Of a stretch of DNA of 44,741 nucleotides, positions 34,688 to 43,218 are shown one piece after another (positions within the stretch are counted from its first letter, which is position 1; the number at the start of each line of letters is the position of its first letter). The notes below the pieces were generated by a model that was given only the letters and a program-made list of their open reading frames with translations, had not been told where the DNA came from and did no database searches. This DNA comes from an uncultured Chitinophaga sp. (GTDB lineage Bacteria > Bacteroidota > Bacteroidia > Chitinophagales > Chitinophagaceae): positions 1 through 44,741 of the forward strand of contig NZ_CALNBI010000210.1 in assembly GCF_937874145.1 (NCBI RefSeq), written 5' to 3'. The translations under genes and the position numbers were made by a program.

Positions 34688-35416
34688 TTACTTTTTGAGG
34701 GCTTCTTCGTAGAGGGCGCTCACTTTTTCCCAGTTTACCACGTTCCAGAAAGCCGAGATGTAATCGGGGCGTTTGTTCTGGTGTTTGAGGTAGTAGGCGT
34801 GCTCCCAGACGTCGAGGCCGAGAACGGGTGTACCCTGTACTTTGGCGATGTGCGTCATCAGCGGGTTGTCCTGGTTGGGGGTGGAAGTGATGGCGAGCTT
34901 GCCGTCTTTTTTCACGATGAGCCAGGCCCAGCCGGAGCCAAATACGCCTTTGGCGGCGTCGGCGAACTGGGTGCGGAAGGCTTCGTCGGAACCGAAGGCC
35001 GCGGTGATGGCGGATTTCAGTTTGGCGGAGGGCTCGGTTTTGGAGGGCGACAAGATGCTCCAGAAGAAGGAGTGGTTATAATGGCCGCCGCCGTTGTTTC
35101 GGATGGCGGTGTCTGTCGGCTTGACGGACGCCAGGATCTGCCCGAGGGATTTGGCGGCCAGGGGGCTCGCTTTCAGCGCATCGTTCAGGTTCTTGACATA
35201 GCCCGCGTGGTGCTTGCCGTGGTGGATTTCCATGGTGAGCTGGTCGATATTCGGCTCCAGTGCGCCAACGGCGTAAGGGAGGGGCGGCAGCTCGAAGGGT
35301 GCTTTGGCTGCGAGGAGTTCCTTGTTCTGCTCGCCTGCGGCAAAAAGCCCCGAGGGATTGGCCAGGGCGGCCACGCCGGCCAGTCCGGCCAGTTTTATGA
35401 ATTCTCTCTTATTCAT
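34688..35416 (-). CDS. sodA: Exported Fe/Mn superoxide dismutase
   Basis: 242 residues from the ATG at 35416 (an ATG at 35425 would add three residues). Converts superoxide to H2O2 and O2. Metal ligands are all present: His in MEIHHGKHHAGYV, His in NGGGHYNHSFFWSIL, and Asp and His in LGLDVWEHAYYLKHQNKR. The Gly-rich GSGWAWLIVKKDGKL and the sequence around it fit either Fe or Mn. Unlike cytoplasmic SodA/B, it has an N-terminal export signal MNKREFIKLAGLAGVAALANPSGLFA, Tat-like in layout but with Lys-Arg instead of twin Arg, so Tat or Sec export is uncertain. A periplasmic role is inferred. It stands alone with its own terminator. Confidence 0.92.
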   Translation of the reverse strand: MNKREFIKLAGLAGVAALANPSGLFAAGEQNKELLAAKAPFELPPLPYAVGALEPNIDQLTMEIHHGKHHAGYVKNLNDALKASPLAAKSLGQILASVKPTDTAIRNNGGGHYNHSFFWSILSPSKTEPSAKLKSAITAAFGSDEAFRTQFADAAKGVFGSGWAWLIVKKDGKLAITSTPNQDNPLMTHIAKVQGTPVLGLDVWEHAYYLKHQNKRPDYISAFWNVVNWEKVSALYEEALKK

Positions 35417-35982
35417 AATGAACATATTATTATTACAAATCTATTATTTCCGGCGTAAAACCATGCAAATATTACACCAATGCTTGCGGTTTTACTAATT
35501 TGCGTCTACGGAAGTCCGTATTTTGGAATTAATTCAAAATAATGCCATCGAGAATCGTTTAATTTGAATTTTATTGCTATTTTACTTTTCTATTCATGTG
35601 TAAGCTGTAGTGTACTTAATCATTTTGAAAAGATGAAGCCATTTATCCCTGGAGCCAGGACCTGCCCGCGAAAGAATGCAAGTGAAGCCGCCGGCGTGCC
35701 TGACTGCCAATTCCGGCGAAATCCGGGTATCGTCCATCCCCCCTTAATAGTTAGTTCAAGCGCAATTCTTTTCCGTTAAAGTTCATTAATTAATACCCCT
35801 GTTTCCTGCAAAGGAAAGGTAACACAGGATTTTATAGCTGGCTCACCGCAATCGGTTGGGTTAGCGGCAACTCAGTTCTCGACCGGCCGGCGCCGATAAT
35901 GCCGGGCGGATTTTGATTTTTAACAACAATTAGAGCACAAGGGCCAATTTATCATTAAAAGAAAATCGAGCGTAGCGGCAGT
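35417..35982. other. Long divergent intergenic region with palindromes
   Basis: 566 bp between divergent sodA and the ThiF-like gene. Near the sodA side the minus strand has a -7-like TAGATTTG (plus 35436-35443) with a TTTG at 22 bp spacing, longer than usual. Two palindromes follow (35507-35539). The remainder up to the ThiF-like gene shows no supportable gene; a 71-codon plus-strand frame at 35564-35779 has no coding character. Confidence 0.55.
35507..35539. promoter_or_regulatory. Tandem palindromes, possible operator
   Basis: TACGGA-AG-TCCGTA (35507-35520) is a perfect inverted repeat, directly followed by TTTTGGAATTAATTCAAAA (35521-35539), palindromic apart from one extra G. They lie about 90-120 bp upstream of sodA and could bind dimeric regulators. 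Confidence 0.4.
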
Positions 35983-37086
35983 ATGACACTCAAGGAACGC
36001 ATACAAAAGACACAGTCGGCGCCTGTCACCTTCTCCCCGGAGTTTTATTACCCGAGCCGGGTGGCAGACCAGGAAGCCTTGCAGCAGTTGCTGCAGGAGC
36101 ACCCGCACATCAGGGTATATGATGAGCTGGGCAGCCAGCTCCGGGAGCTGGTGAAGATCCAGCACCCTACCCGCCGCCTCAGTGAAGCGGAAACGGCAGC
36201 AGCCGTACAGGCCCACCTGAACGGCGTTCCGGAAGAGCAGTACGGCGTTTGGGTATATTATCCGTGGACGGCCAGGCTGGTCCACCTGCTCGATAAACCC
36301 GAATTCATCGCCCTGCGCACTTCGCGCAATATGCATAAGATCACCGCCGCGGAGCGGGATGTCTTACAGGAAAAGAAAATCGGCGTCATCGGCTTGTCGG
36401 TAGGCCAGACCATCGCCCTCACCCTGGCCATGGAGCGGGTGTGCGGGGAACTGCGGCTGGCGGACTTCGACGCGGTGGAGCTGACCAATATGAACCGGCT
36501 GCGCACCACGGTCGACAACCTGGGGATGCCCAAGGTGATCGTGGCGGCCCGGGAAATAGCTGAAATGGACCCGTTTTTGACGGTGAAGATATATCGTGAC
36601 GGGGCTACGGAGCAGAACCTGGATAGCTTCCTGACCGATGGCGGCAAGCTGGACGTGCTGGTGGAAGAGTGTGACGGGATCGACGTGAAGATCCTCAGCC
36701 GGCAGAAAGCCCGCAAGCATGGCATCCCGGTGGTGATGGACACCAACGACCGGGGCATGCTCGACATCGAGCGGTTCGACCTGGACCCGGAATACCCGCT
36801 GCTGCATGGGCTCATCCCTCCCATCGAGGACCTGAGCACGCTGAAGCATTTGTCCAACGAAGAAAAGATTCCTATCCTGGGGCCTATGGCAGGCATGGCG
36901 CACATGAGCCCCCGTATGAAATATTCGCTGGGAGAGATCGGCAAAACCATCACCACCTGGCCACAGCTGGCCTCCTCCGTTATGTTAGGCGGGGCGCTGG
37001 TGACGGACACTTGCCGGAGGATCCTGCTGGATCAGCTACGCAGTTCCGGCAGGTATTATGTGGATTTCGATCAACTCATTCAATAA
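35983..37086 (+). CDS. ThiF/E1-like adenylyltransferase-fold protein (Rv1355c-type)
   Basis: 367 residues. An N-terminal part of about 125 residues is followed by a Rossmann E1/ThiF/MoeB-like domain: IGVIGLSVGQTIAL (nucleotide loop, 137-142, a variant of GxGxxG), LADFDAVELTNMNRLRTT (the D-x-D and S/T-N-x-N-R motif of E1 enzymes, 160-174), AAREIAEMDPFLTV, and VEECDGIDVK with C230 where E1-like proteins keep an acidic or catalytic patch. There are no CxxC zinc pairs. Rv1355c-type proteins also carry a nitroreductase domain; it is absent here, leaving the short form. E1-like enzymes adenylate a carboxyl group, but the substrate is unknown. It heads a same-strand cluster with an acyltransferase-like protein and three signalling proteins (28 bp to the next gene). 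Confidence 0.8.
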   Translation: MTLKERIQKTQSAPVTFSPEFYYPSRVADQEALQQLLQEHPHIRVYDELGSQLRELVKIQHPTRRLSEAETAAAVQAHLNGVPEEQYGVWVYYPWTARLVHLLDKPEFIALRTSRNMHKITAAERDVLQEKKIGVIGLSVGQTIALTLAMERVCGELRLADFDAVELTNMNRLRTTVDNLGMPKVIVAAREIAEMDPFLTVKIYRDGATEQNLDSFLTDGGKLDVLVEECDGIDVKILSRQKARKHGIPVVMDTNDRGMLDIERFDLDPEYPLLHGLIPPIEDLSTLKHLSNEEKIPILGPMAGMAHMSPRMKYSLGEIGKTITTWPQLASSVMLGGALVTDTCRRILLDQLRSSGRYYVDFDQLIQ

Positions 37087-37114
37087 CGCCCAATTCAACT
37101 AAACGAAGCAATCA

Positions 37115-37813
37115 ATGAGCGCACCGATCAACGTTAGGGCATTTTTCGCACCAGACGACCCGGAAGCATGCATGCGGTTTTACGAGGGCCACAGTAAGCT
37201 GTTGCAGATTTACTTTGGCATCCATAAGATCACCTCCGGCAATGTGGACTGGCTCCATCACAAAAACACGGTTGTGGTGATCGTGGAAGACGAGACCGGC
37301 ACCAAAACGTACGGCGGGGCCCGTGTACAGATTGCCGACGGGGTGCTGCCCCTCCCCATCGAGATGGCGGTAGGCAAGTACGACCCGAAGGTGTATACCG
37401 ACGTGGTGCCCGGCAGCGCGGAGATCTGCGGACTGTGGAACTCCAAGGAGGTGGCCGGCATGGGGATCGGGAGCCTGATCCTGAGCAGGGTTTGCGTAGC
37501 GCTGACCTCGCAGCTCCCTGTTGGCAACGTCCACGTACTTTGCGCCCCGGTAACCGTGAGGGGCGCCAAGCGGGTGGGCGCGGTGATCGATACTTCGCTG
37601 GGAAATGAAGGAGTGTTTTATTATCCGAAAGACGACCTCGTGGCTACGGCCATGATCATACGCGATAACCACGAACTGGCAAGCGCCGATCCCTCGGAGC
37701 AGGCGCTCATACGCGATTTGCGCAGCAGCCCCAACCAGATCAGGACCGAAACGGGACCGAAAGGGACCTTCGAGGTGAATTACATGCTGGGATTGCCGCA
37801 AATGGTTCCGTAA
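37115..37813 (+). CDS. GNAT-fold, autoinducer-synthase-like putative acyltransferase
   Basis: 232 residues, soluble. The order of elements resembles the GNAT superfamily and, within it, LuxI/FeeM-type N-acyl synthases: NTVVVIVEDETGTKTYGGARVQI (strand pair ending in an Arg-containing strand, R70), SAEICGLWNSKEVAGMGIGSLILSRVCVAL (103-130, equivalent of the E-x-S-R-F segment followed by the acyl-CoA-binding loop V-x-G-x-G-I-G-S) and NVHVLCAPVTVRGAKRVGAVI. Several invariant LuxI residues are missing or changed, so the true reaction is uncertain; N-acylation of a small amine is the working inference. It lies between the E1-like gene and a 7TMR-DISM kinase gene (58 bp). Confidence 0.6.
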   Translation: MSAPINVRAFFAPDDPEACMRFYEGHSKLLQIYFGIHKITSGNVDWLHHKNTVVVIVEDETGTKTYGGARVQIADGVLPLPIEMAVGKYDPKVYTDVVPGSAEICGLWNSKEVAGMGIGSLILSRVCVALTSQLPVGNVHVLCAPVTVRGAKRVGAVIDTSLGNEGVFYYPKDDLVATAMIIRDNHELASADPSEQALIRDLRSSPNQIRTETGPKGTFEVNYMLGLPQMVP

Positions 37814-37820
37814 AATCCAT

Positions 37821-37828
37821 TATGTTTG
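37821..37828 (+). promoter_or_regulatory. Candidate -7 element upstream of the 7TMR-DISM kinase
   Basis: TATGTTTG fits TAnnTTTG fully; the -33 region is poor. It lies 43 bases before the kinase ATG and could give the sensor genes a start of their own within the cluster. Confidence 0.4.
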
Positions 37829-37871
37829 CTGCGAAATTTCGCCGCCTGACTATAACAACCGTGAACTGAAA

Positions 37872-40031
37872 ATGTCTATACGCTTTTTCGCCCTCATCCT
37901 GCTTTCCCTGGCTGCCCATTTCACGACCCGCGCGCAAACGCCGGTCGTGTTCAACGATAGCGCCAAACTGATGCAGGTCGGCGAATTCCTCGACCTTTAT
38001 ATCGACAGTTCCAACGCCCTCACCATCGACCAGGTGCGCGAGCAGGCTTTCAAGCCCTCGGGCGCCAAAGTCCCCAATCTCCAGATCACGCCCTTCACCA
38101 GCTGGGCGCGGCTGCACGTTACCAACGCCTCCCACCTCAACCGCCTCCTGCTCGAAGTGGAATATCCCACCATCGACGAAATATCGCTGTACGAAGTATT
38201 GCCGGGCGGCGGATACAAAGTGACCGACCTGGGGCAGTTCCAGCCGTTCCACCTGCGGCCCATCGACCATCAGAATTACATTTTCCCCCTCGATATCGCA
38301 CAGGGGCAAACCCGTGAATATTACCTGAAGATCCGTGCGGGCGAGCAGGCCCAGCTGCCAGTGTACCTGGGAGCGGAAACTACGCTGGTGGCCAAGAACA
38401 CCGAGCGTAACTTTATTTTCGGGCTCTACGCCGGCATCATCCTCGTGATGGCGCTGTACAACTTCTTCATCTGGCTCACGGTACGCGACAACAGCTACCT
38501 CATTTACGTGAGCTATATCATTTGCGTGGGGCTGACGCAGGCTTCGCAGCAGGGGTATTCGTTCCGGTTCCTCTGGCCGAACAGTCCCTGGCTGGCGATG
38601 CACGATACCCTGCTGATCCCGGTTTTTAACGGCATCACCGCAGCGCTTTTCATTCAATCCTTCCTTCACACCCGCGAAAAGTACAAGTTGGGGCATAAAC
38701 TCCTCACCGGCGTGGTGGTAGCCTACAGTCTTGCCCTGGTGCCCACGTTCATGAGCAACCACTTCGTGGCCAACATGATGACCCAGATCATTGCCATGAC
38801 GGCCTCGATCCTGGCGATATTCGTCGGCTTCAAGGTATGGCGCAAGGGGTACGGGCCTGCGGCTTATTTCCTGGTGGCCTGGGGGATCTTTTTGGCGAGC
38901 GTGTGCATTTTCGTGCTGCGGAACTTCAACATCCTGCCGTACAACGACTTTACGTATTACGCCCTGCAGGTAGGCTCCGCCGCGGAAGTTACCCTGCTGT
39001 CTTTCGCTCTGGCCAATAAAATCAACATTTACCGGAAGGAGAAAGAGGAATCCCAGGCGGTGGCGCTGCGGATTGCGCAGGAGAACGAGCAGCTGGTGCG
39101 CGAGCAGAACGTGATTTTGGAAGCCAAGGTGGCGGAACGGACCGAGGCGTTGCAGTCGTCCAACAGCGAGCTGAACAAGACTTTGACGAACCTGAAGAAC
39201 GCCCAGACGCAGCTGGTGGAGGCCGAGAAGATGGCTTCGCTCGGTCAGCTGACAGCAGGTATCGCCCACGAGATCAACAACCCCATCAACTTCGTAACGT
39301 CCAACATCAAGCCGCTGAAGCTTGATTTTGAAGATATCCGCTCACTGCTGCGCAAGTACGACACGATCCGCCCCGGCGAGGATGTGGCGGCGCAGCTGGC
39401 CGAGATCGACCGGTACAAGCAGCAGATCGATATCGATTACCTGCATGAAGAAGTGGAGACCCTGATCAAAGGGATCGAAGACGGCGCGAACCGCACTGCC
39501 GAGATCGTGAAAGGGCTCCGGACGTTCAGCCGCCTCGACGAAAGCGACCTCAAATTCGTGGACATCCATGAGGGCCTCAATTCCACCATGGTATTGCTCC
39601 GCAACAATATCCCCAAGAATGTGACCGTGCATTACGATTACGGCGAACTACCGAAAATCGAGTGCTTCGCAGGGAAGCTCAACCAGGTGTTCCTCAACAT
39701 CATCAACAACGCCCTGAACGCCATCAAGATGAAACCCGAACAGGGCGATGAGCACCTTACGGTCAAAACCCGGCTGGAGGCCGACCAGATGGTCAGCATC
39801 AGCATCAGGGACACTGGTATCGGTATGTCGGACAAGGTAAAGGAAAAGATTTTCGAGCCTTTCTTCACCACCAAAGACGTGGGTGAGGGAACCGGGCTTG
39901 GCCTGTCCATCGTTTTCAGTATTATCGAGAAGCACCACGGGCGGATCGTGGTAAATTCAGAACCCGGCAAGGGAGCGGAATTTATCATATATTTACCTCA
40001 GAATGTGCCTATCGCCCAGAGTCATGCGTAA
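37872..40031 (+). CDS. 7TMR-DISM sensor histidine kinase
   Basis: 719 residues. Signal peptide (about 1-22), periplasmic 7TMR-DISMED2 ligand-binding jellyroll (about 35-170; typical WARLHVTNAS, LLLEVEYPTIDEISLYEV, YYLKIRAGEQAQLPVYLG), seven transmembrane helices (about 178-385, starting NFIFGLYAGIILVMALYNFFIWL), coiled coil (about 385-455, LRIAQENEQLVREQNVILEAKVAERTEALQ), HisKA with phospho-His H466 in LTAGIAHEINNPINFV, and HATPase with NALNAIKM, DTGIGM, FEPFFTTKDVGEGTGLGLSIVFSII. DISMED2 domains are thought to bind carbohydrates or other small ligands. Two receiver proteins directly downstream (22 bp, then overlapping) are the likely phosphotransfer partners. Confidence 0.92.
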   Translation: MSIRFFALILLSLAAHFTTRAQTPVVFNDSAKLMQVGEFLDLYIDSSNALTIDQVREQAFKPSGAKVPNLQITPFTSWARLHVTNASHLNRLLLEVEYPTIDEISLYEVLPGGGYKVTDLGQFQPFHLRPIDHQNYIFPLDIAQGQTREYYLKIRAGEQAQLPVYLGAETTLVAKNTERNFIFGLYAGIILVMALYNFFIWLTVRDNSYLIYVSYIICVGLTQASQQGYSFRFLWPNSPWLAMHDTLLIPVFNGITAALFIQSFLHTREKYKLGHKLLTGVVVAYSLALVPTFMSNHFVANMMTQIIAMTASILAIFVGFKVWRKGYGPAAYFLVAWGIFLASVCIFVLRNFNILPYNDFTYYALQVGSAAEVTLLSFALANKINIYRKEKEESQAVALRIAQENEQLVREQNVILEAKVAERTEALQSSNSELNKTLTNLKNAQTQLVEAEKMASLGQLTAGIAHEINNPINFVTSNIKPLKLDFEDIRSLLRKYDTIRPGEDVAAQLAEIDRYKQQIDIDYLHEEVETLIKGIEDGANRTAEIVKGLRTFSRLDESDLKFVDIHEGLNSTMVLLRNNIPKNVTVHYDYGELPKIECFAGKLNQVFLNIINNALNAIKMKPEQGDEHLTVKTRLEADQMVSISIRDTGIGMSDKVKEKIFEPFFTTKDVGEGTGLGLSIVFSIIEKHHGRIVVNSEPGKGAEFIIYLPQNVPIAQSHA

Positions 40032-40053
40032 ATAAAAGCAGAAAGAACCCTAC

Positions 40054-41151
40054 ATGAAAAATAACCGTATCAGGATTTTGTACATCGACGACGAGGTACA
40101 TAACCTTAATGCATTCCGCGCGAATTTCCGCAGAACATACGAGATATATACCGCGAGTTCTGCTGCCGAAGGTATGCAGGTACTGAAAGGAATCGAGGTC
40201 CACATCATCATTGCGGACCAGAAAATGCCCACTACTACGGGGGTGGAGTTCTTCAACGAGATCAAGGATCTGCTGCCCGACCCCATCCGCATCCTCCTCA
40301 CCGGTTACACCGATGTGGAAGATATCATCGACGCCATCAACAAGGGGCATATCTTCTCCTACATCAAAAAACCCTGGGACGAGCACGAGCTGTTCAAGAC
40401 CATCAATAACGCATACGAAATCTATTCCGCCCGTAAACAGCTGAAAGAAAAGGTGCTGGAACTGGAAAAAACGAATGATGAGCTCAACCGGTTCATCTAT
40501 TCCACTTCCCACGACCTCCGGGCGCCCCTCATGAGCGTGCAGGGCATCATCAACCTCAGCCGGCTCGATAATACGATGACCGACCCGCAGGGGTATATGG
40601 GGATGATTGAGGTCTGCATCACCCGGCTCGACAGCTTCATCCAGAAAATCATCGAGTATTACCGGAATTCGCGGCTGGACCTGGAGTACGAAAAAATTGA
40701 TTTCCAGGCACTGATGAGCGATTGCATCGATACGTTCAAGCACCAGAACACCAATATCGGCTTCAATGTTACGGTAGACCAGCCGGTGCCGTTCAAGGGC
40801 GACTTCTTCCGTATCAGCGTTATCCTGAACAATCTGATCAGCAATGCCGTTAAATATCAGAAACCGGACGAATCCTCCCCGCAGGTGAACCTTTCGGTAA
40901 AAGTGGAGCCGCATAAAGCGACGATCAGGATTGAAGACAACGGAATCGGGATCCTCAGCGAGCACCTGAGCAACATTTTCAAGATGTTCTTCCGCTCCAA
41001 GAACAACAACAAGCCCGGAAGCGGTATTGGCCTGTATATTGTTAAAGAAGCCCTGAACAAGATAGGGGGCACCATCGGCGTAGACTCCCGTTACGGAGAA
41101 GGCACGCAATTTGAAATTACCATTCCGAACAGAAATGAATTCGATACCTGA
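40054..41151 (+). CDS. Receiver - histidine kinase hybrid protein
   Basis: 365 residues, soluble. An N-terminal receiver domain (1-125) with acidic pair DD at 12-13, phospho-Asp D55 (IIIADQKMP), LTGYTD and the conserved Lys in SYIKKPWD; it resembles the receivers of RpfG-type proteins. A helical linker (LKEKVLELEKTNDELNRFIYS) leads to a HisKA-like segment with H153 (STSHDLRAPLMSV) and a HATPase domain (NNLISNAVKYQKP, EDNGIGI, FKMFFRSKNNNKPGSGIGLYIVKEAL). It probably takes phosphate from the upstream 7TMR-DISM kinase and relays to the following receiver; no DNA-binding output. The next gene overlaps its 3' end. Confidence 0.92.
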   Translation: MKNNRIRILYIDDEVHNLNAFRANFRRTYEIYTASSAAEGMQVLKGIEVHIIIADQKMPTTTGVEFFNEIKDLLPDPIRILLTGYTDVEDIIDAINKGHIFSYIKKPWDEHELFKTINNAYEIYSARKQLKEKVLELEKTNDELNRFIYSTSHDLRAPLMSVQGIINLSRLDNTMTDPQGYMGMIEVCITRLDSFIQKIIEYYRNSRLDLEYEKIDFQALMSDCIDTFKHQNTNIGFNVTVDQPVPFKGDFFRISVILNNLISNAVKYQKPDESSPQVNLSVKVEPHKATIRIEDNGIGILSEHLSNIFKMFFRSKNNNKPGSGIGLYIVKEALNKIGGTIGVDSRYGEGTQFEITIPNRNEFDT

Positions 41152-41554
41152 TCTTCGCGTAATATTAATCGACGATAACGACATCGATCTGCTCCTGCAT
41201 GAACGGTTGATTTCCATTCAGCAGATCAGCCGCACGATCCTGTCTTTCAGCAATGCCAATAAAGCGCTGGAGTTCCTTTCCAGCAACATCACCCTGCCCC
41301 ACATCCCGCCCACCGTCATCCTCCTCGATATCCAGATGCCGGAAATGGACGGGTTCGAGTTTCTCCGTTCGTTCGATTCCTATCCCCAGAAGATCAAGAA
41401 CCAGTGCTATATCATCATGGTATCATCGTCCCTGGATTTCGGGGATATCTCCCGCACCAACGCCAATCCCATGGTAATCCGCCTGTTAAAGAAGCCGCTC
41501 CAGCCCAGGGAGCTCAAAGATGTGATAGAGGGAATTTTCCGCGATCAGAACTGA
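41135..41554 (+). CDS. Stand-alone response-regulator receiver protein
   Basis: 139 residues from the ATG at 41135 (an ATG at 41111 would add eight residues; the receiver fold starts at DLRVILIDD). A CheY-like single-domain receiver: acidic pair near 13-14, phospho-Asp D65 in VILLDIQMPEMDGFEFL, conserved Lys in RLLKKPLQP. The family subtype (IDDNDIDLLLHERLI) is common after hybrid kinases in Bacteroidota. The start overlaps the hybrid gene by 17 bases, implying coupled translation. It lacks an output domain, so it ends the relay by protein interaction or acts as a phosphate sink. Confidence 0.9.
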   Translation: MNSIPDLRVILIDDNDIDLLLHERLISIQQISRTILSFSNANKALEFLSSNITLPHIPPTVILLDIQMPEMDGFEFLRSFDSYPQKIKNQCYIIMVSSSLDFGDISRTNANPMVIRLLKKPLQPRELKDVIEGIFRDQN

Positions 41555-41559
41555 GCATA

Positions 41560-41591
41560 AAAAAGGCTTCTTCATGCGAGATGAAGAAGCC
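41560..41591 (-). terminator. htrA terminator
   Basis: An 11-bp perfect stem (41565-41575 with 41581-41591, 5-nt loop) with a T-run on the minus strand (from plus 41564-41559). The plus-strand side has no good T-run, so it chiefly serves htrA. A second, very G+C-rich hairpin (41603-41618) lies between it and the htrA stop. Confidence 0.8.
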
Positions 41592-41647
41592 ATATATGTT
41601 CCCCGGGCCGAGGCCCGGAAAACGGCCCCCCTGGTTACAATTCCTTT

Positions 41648-43138
41648 TTAGTTTTCGTTGATACCGTAATAATACGTCTTTCCACTGCCGGGATACGTCC
41701 CTTCGATCTGGAAATTGCCGTTCTGGCGCGCCAGGGCCGCTTTCAGTTCGTCTACCGTGCGTACGGCGATGCCGCCTACCCGGGTAATCACAAATCCTTC
41801 CTTCATATTCGTTTGTTGGTCCAGCAGGCCGCCTTCTTCCAGGGATTGCACCTGTACGCCACCTGCGATACCCATCCGGGCTGCATCCTGGCGCGAAAGT
41901 GCTGCAAAATCAGCTCCCAGAGCGCTCACCGAAGTATTATTGCCTGCGGTCATATTGCCGAGCTTGCCTTTCAGGGTAGCTTCCACCTTGCTTTCCGCAC
42001 CATTGCGCAGTAAAGAGAGCGCCACCTTGTCTCCGGGCTTGAGCCTGGCGATTTGTTCGGAAAGCTCAGACCCGGTATGTACCGCGCTGCCGTTCACCGA
42101 AGTAATCACGTCGCCTTGCTTCACGCCTGCCGCAGCCGCAGCACCCGCGGGATCGGTACCGATCACGTATACGCCACCGGTATTGTCGGCGGTGATGCCC
42201 AGTTGTTTTTTCTGCGTATCGTCGAGGTTATCGGGCGCCATGGAGATGCCCAGGTAACCGCGCTGCACGCTGCCGAACTGCTTGATGTCGTTGATCACTT
42301 TCTTCATGAGGTTCGACGGAATGGAGTAGGCATATCCCGCATAAGCCCCTGTGGGCGATGCTATGGCGGAGTTGATGCCTACCAGTTCGCCGTTCGTGTT
42401 CACTAATGCGCCGCCACTGCTGCCGGGGTTCACGGCCGCGTCGGTCTGCAGGAAGGCTTCCACCGGGGCGGAACCCTGGCGGTTGATGCCGATGCTGCGC
42501 GATTTGGCGCTGATGATGCCCTGCGTAACCGTTACGTCGAGGTTGAGGGGATAGCCGATAGCCAGCACCCATTGGCCCAGGCGCACATCGTCGGAGTTGC
42601 CGACGGGGATGGCGGGGAGGTCTTTCGCGTCGATTTTAATCAGCGCCAGGTCCGTATTGGGATCGGTGCCGATCACTTCCGCTTTGTAGTTCTTGCGGTC
42701 GGTGAGGGTGACGGTGATCTCGGAGGCGCCGTCGACCACGTGGTTATTGGTCACGATAAAGCCGTCGGGGCTGATGATCACGCCGGAACCGGAGGCTTTC
42801 TGGTCCGGGCGGTTGTATTGCCTGCGGGGGCCTCCGTCGCCGAAGAAGTGGCGGAAGATATCATCGTCCATCCCTTCGAACTGCTGCCGTTGCGCGGATT
42901 GTTTGAATTTTACGACCGTGCGGATGTGCACGACGGAGGGCACCGCGTTCCCTGCCGCTTTTTCAAAATCAGTAGGCTGGGCCGAAGCCGGGCCTGTATA
43001 TGCTGTTTGAATCAGGGGTTGGGAATCATTGAAAGCGATACCGTCCGAAAATCTGCCGGCCTTGCCGCTGAGGGCGAAACCGCCGGCTACTACGGCTCCT
43101 GCGATGAGGAGGCCTGTGAAGAGTTTCTTTTTGTTCAT
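41648..43138 (-). CDS. htrA: HtrA/DegP-family periplasmic serine protease
   Basis: 496 residues from the ATG at 43138. A frame opening to 43297 exists, but MNKKKLFTGLLIAGAVVAGGFAL is a normal signal/anchor start. The trypsin-like domain has H133 (FIVTNNHVVDG), Asp in NTDLALIKID and S241 in NPGSSGGALVN, all intact. Two PDZ domains follow (about 290-390, RGYLGISMAPDN, and about 410-496, MGIAGGVQVQSLEEGGLL). It degrades or refolds damaged envelope proteins. An 11-bp tandem repeat about 40-60 bp upstream, and the adjacent OmpR-type regulator/kinase pair, suggest two-component control, as CpxRA controls degP in E. coli. Confidence 0.94.
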   Translation of the reverse strand: MNKKKLFTGLLIAGAVVAGGFALSGKAGRFSDGIAFNDSQPLIQTAYTGPASAQPTDFEKAAGNAVPSVVHIRTVVKFKQSAQRQQFEGMDDDIFRHFFGDGGPRRQYNRPDQKASGSGVIISPDGFIVTNNHVVDGASEITVTLTDRKNYKAEVIGTDPNTDLALIKIDAKDLPAIPVGNSDDVRLGQWVLAIGYPLNLDVTVTQGIISAKSRSIGINRQGSAPVEAFLQTDAAVNPGSSGGALVNTNGELVGINSAIASPTGAYAGYAYSIPSNLMKKVINDIKQFGSVQRGYLGISMAPDNLDDTQKKQLGITADNTGGVYVIGTDPAGAAAAAGVKQGDVITSVNGSAVHTGSELSEQIARLKPGDKVALSLLRNGAESKVEATLKGKLGNMTAGNNTSVSALGADFAALSRQDAARMGIAGGVQVQSLEEGGLLDQQTNMKEGFVITRVGGIAVRTVDELKAALARQNGNFQIEGTYPGSGKTYYYGINEN

Positions 43139-43177
43139 AGTATCCAGGTTTTTTGATAGCGTAAAACTGCCATGGCA

Positions 43178-43197
43178 TTCTGAATACTTTCTGAATA
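43178..43197 (-). promoter_or_regulatory. 11-bp tandem repeat upstream of htrA
   Basis: TTCTGAATA occurs at 43178-43186 and again at 43189-43197, exactly 11 bp apart (minus strand TATTCAGAA twice). This is the layout of OmpR/PhoB-type regulator sites. It lies 40-60 bp upstream of the htrA start and just past the kinase stop; a TGCCATGGCA palindrome (43169-43178) adjoins it. Confidence 0.5.
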
Positions 43198-43218
43198 TCG
43201 GGGACCGGGGGGCGGATT

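Noticed and set aside
35564..35779. 71-codon ORF between sodA and the ThiF-like gene
   Set aside because: A hydrophobic start followed by unstructured residues, in AT-rich sequence with no ribosome binding site or promoter; not supportable.
37740..39269. 509-codon minus-strand frame opposite the 7TMR-DISM kinase
   Set aside because: Same pattern of a shadow frame; the plus strand encodes a full kinase.
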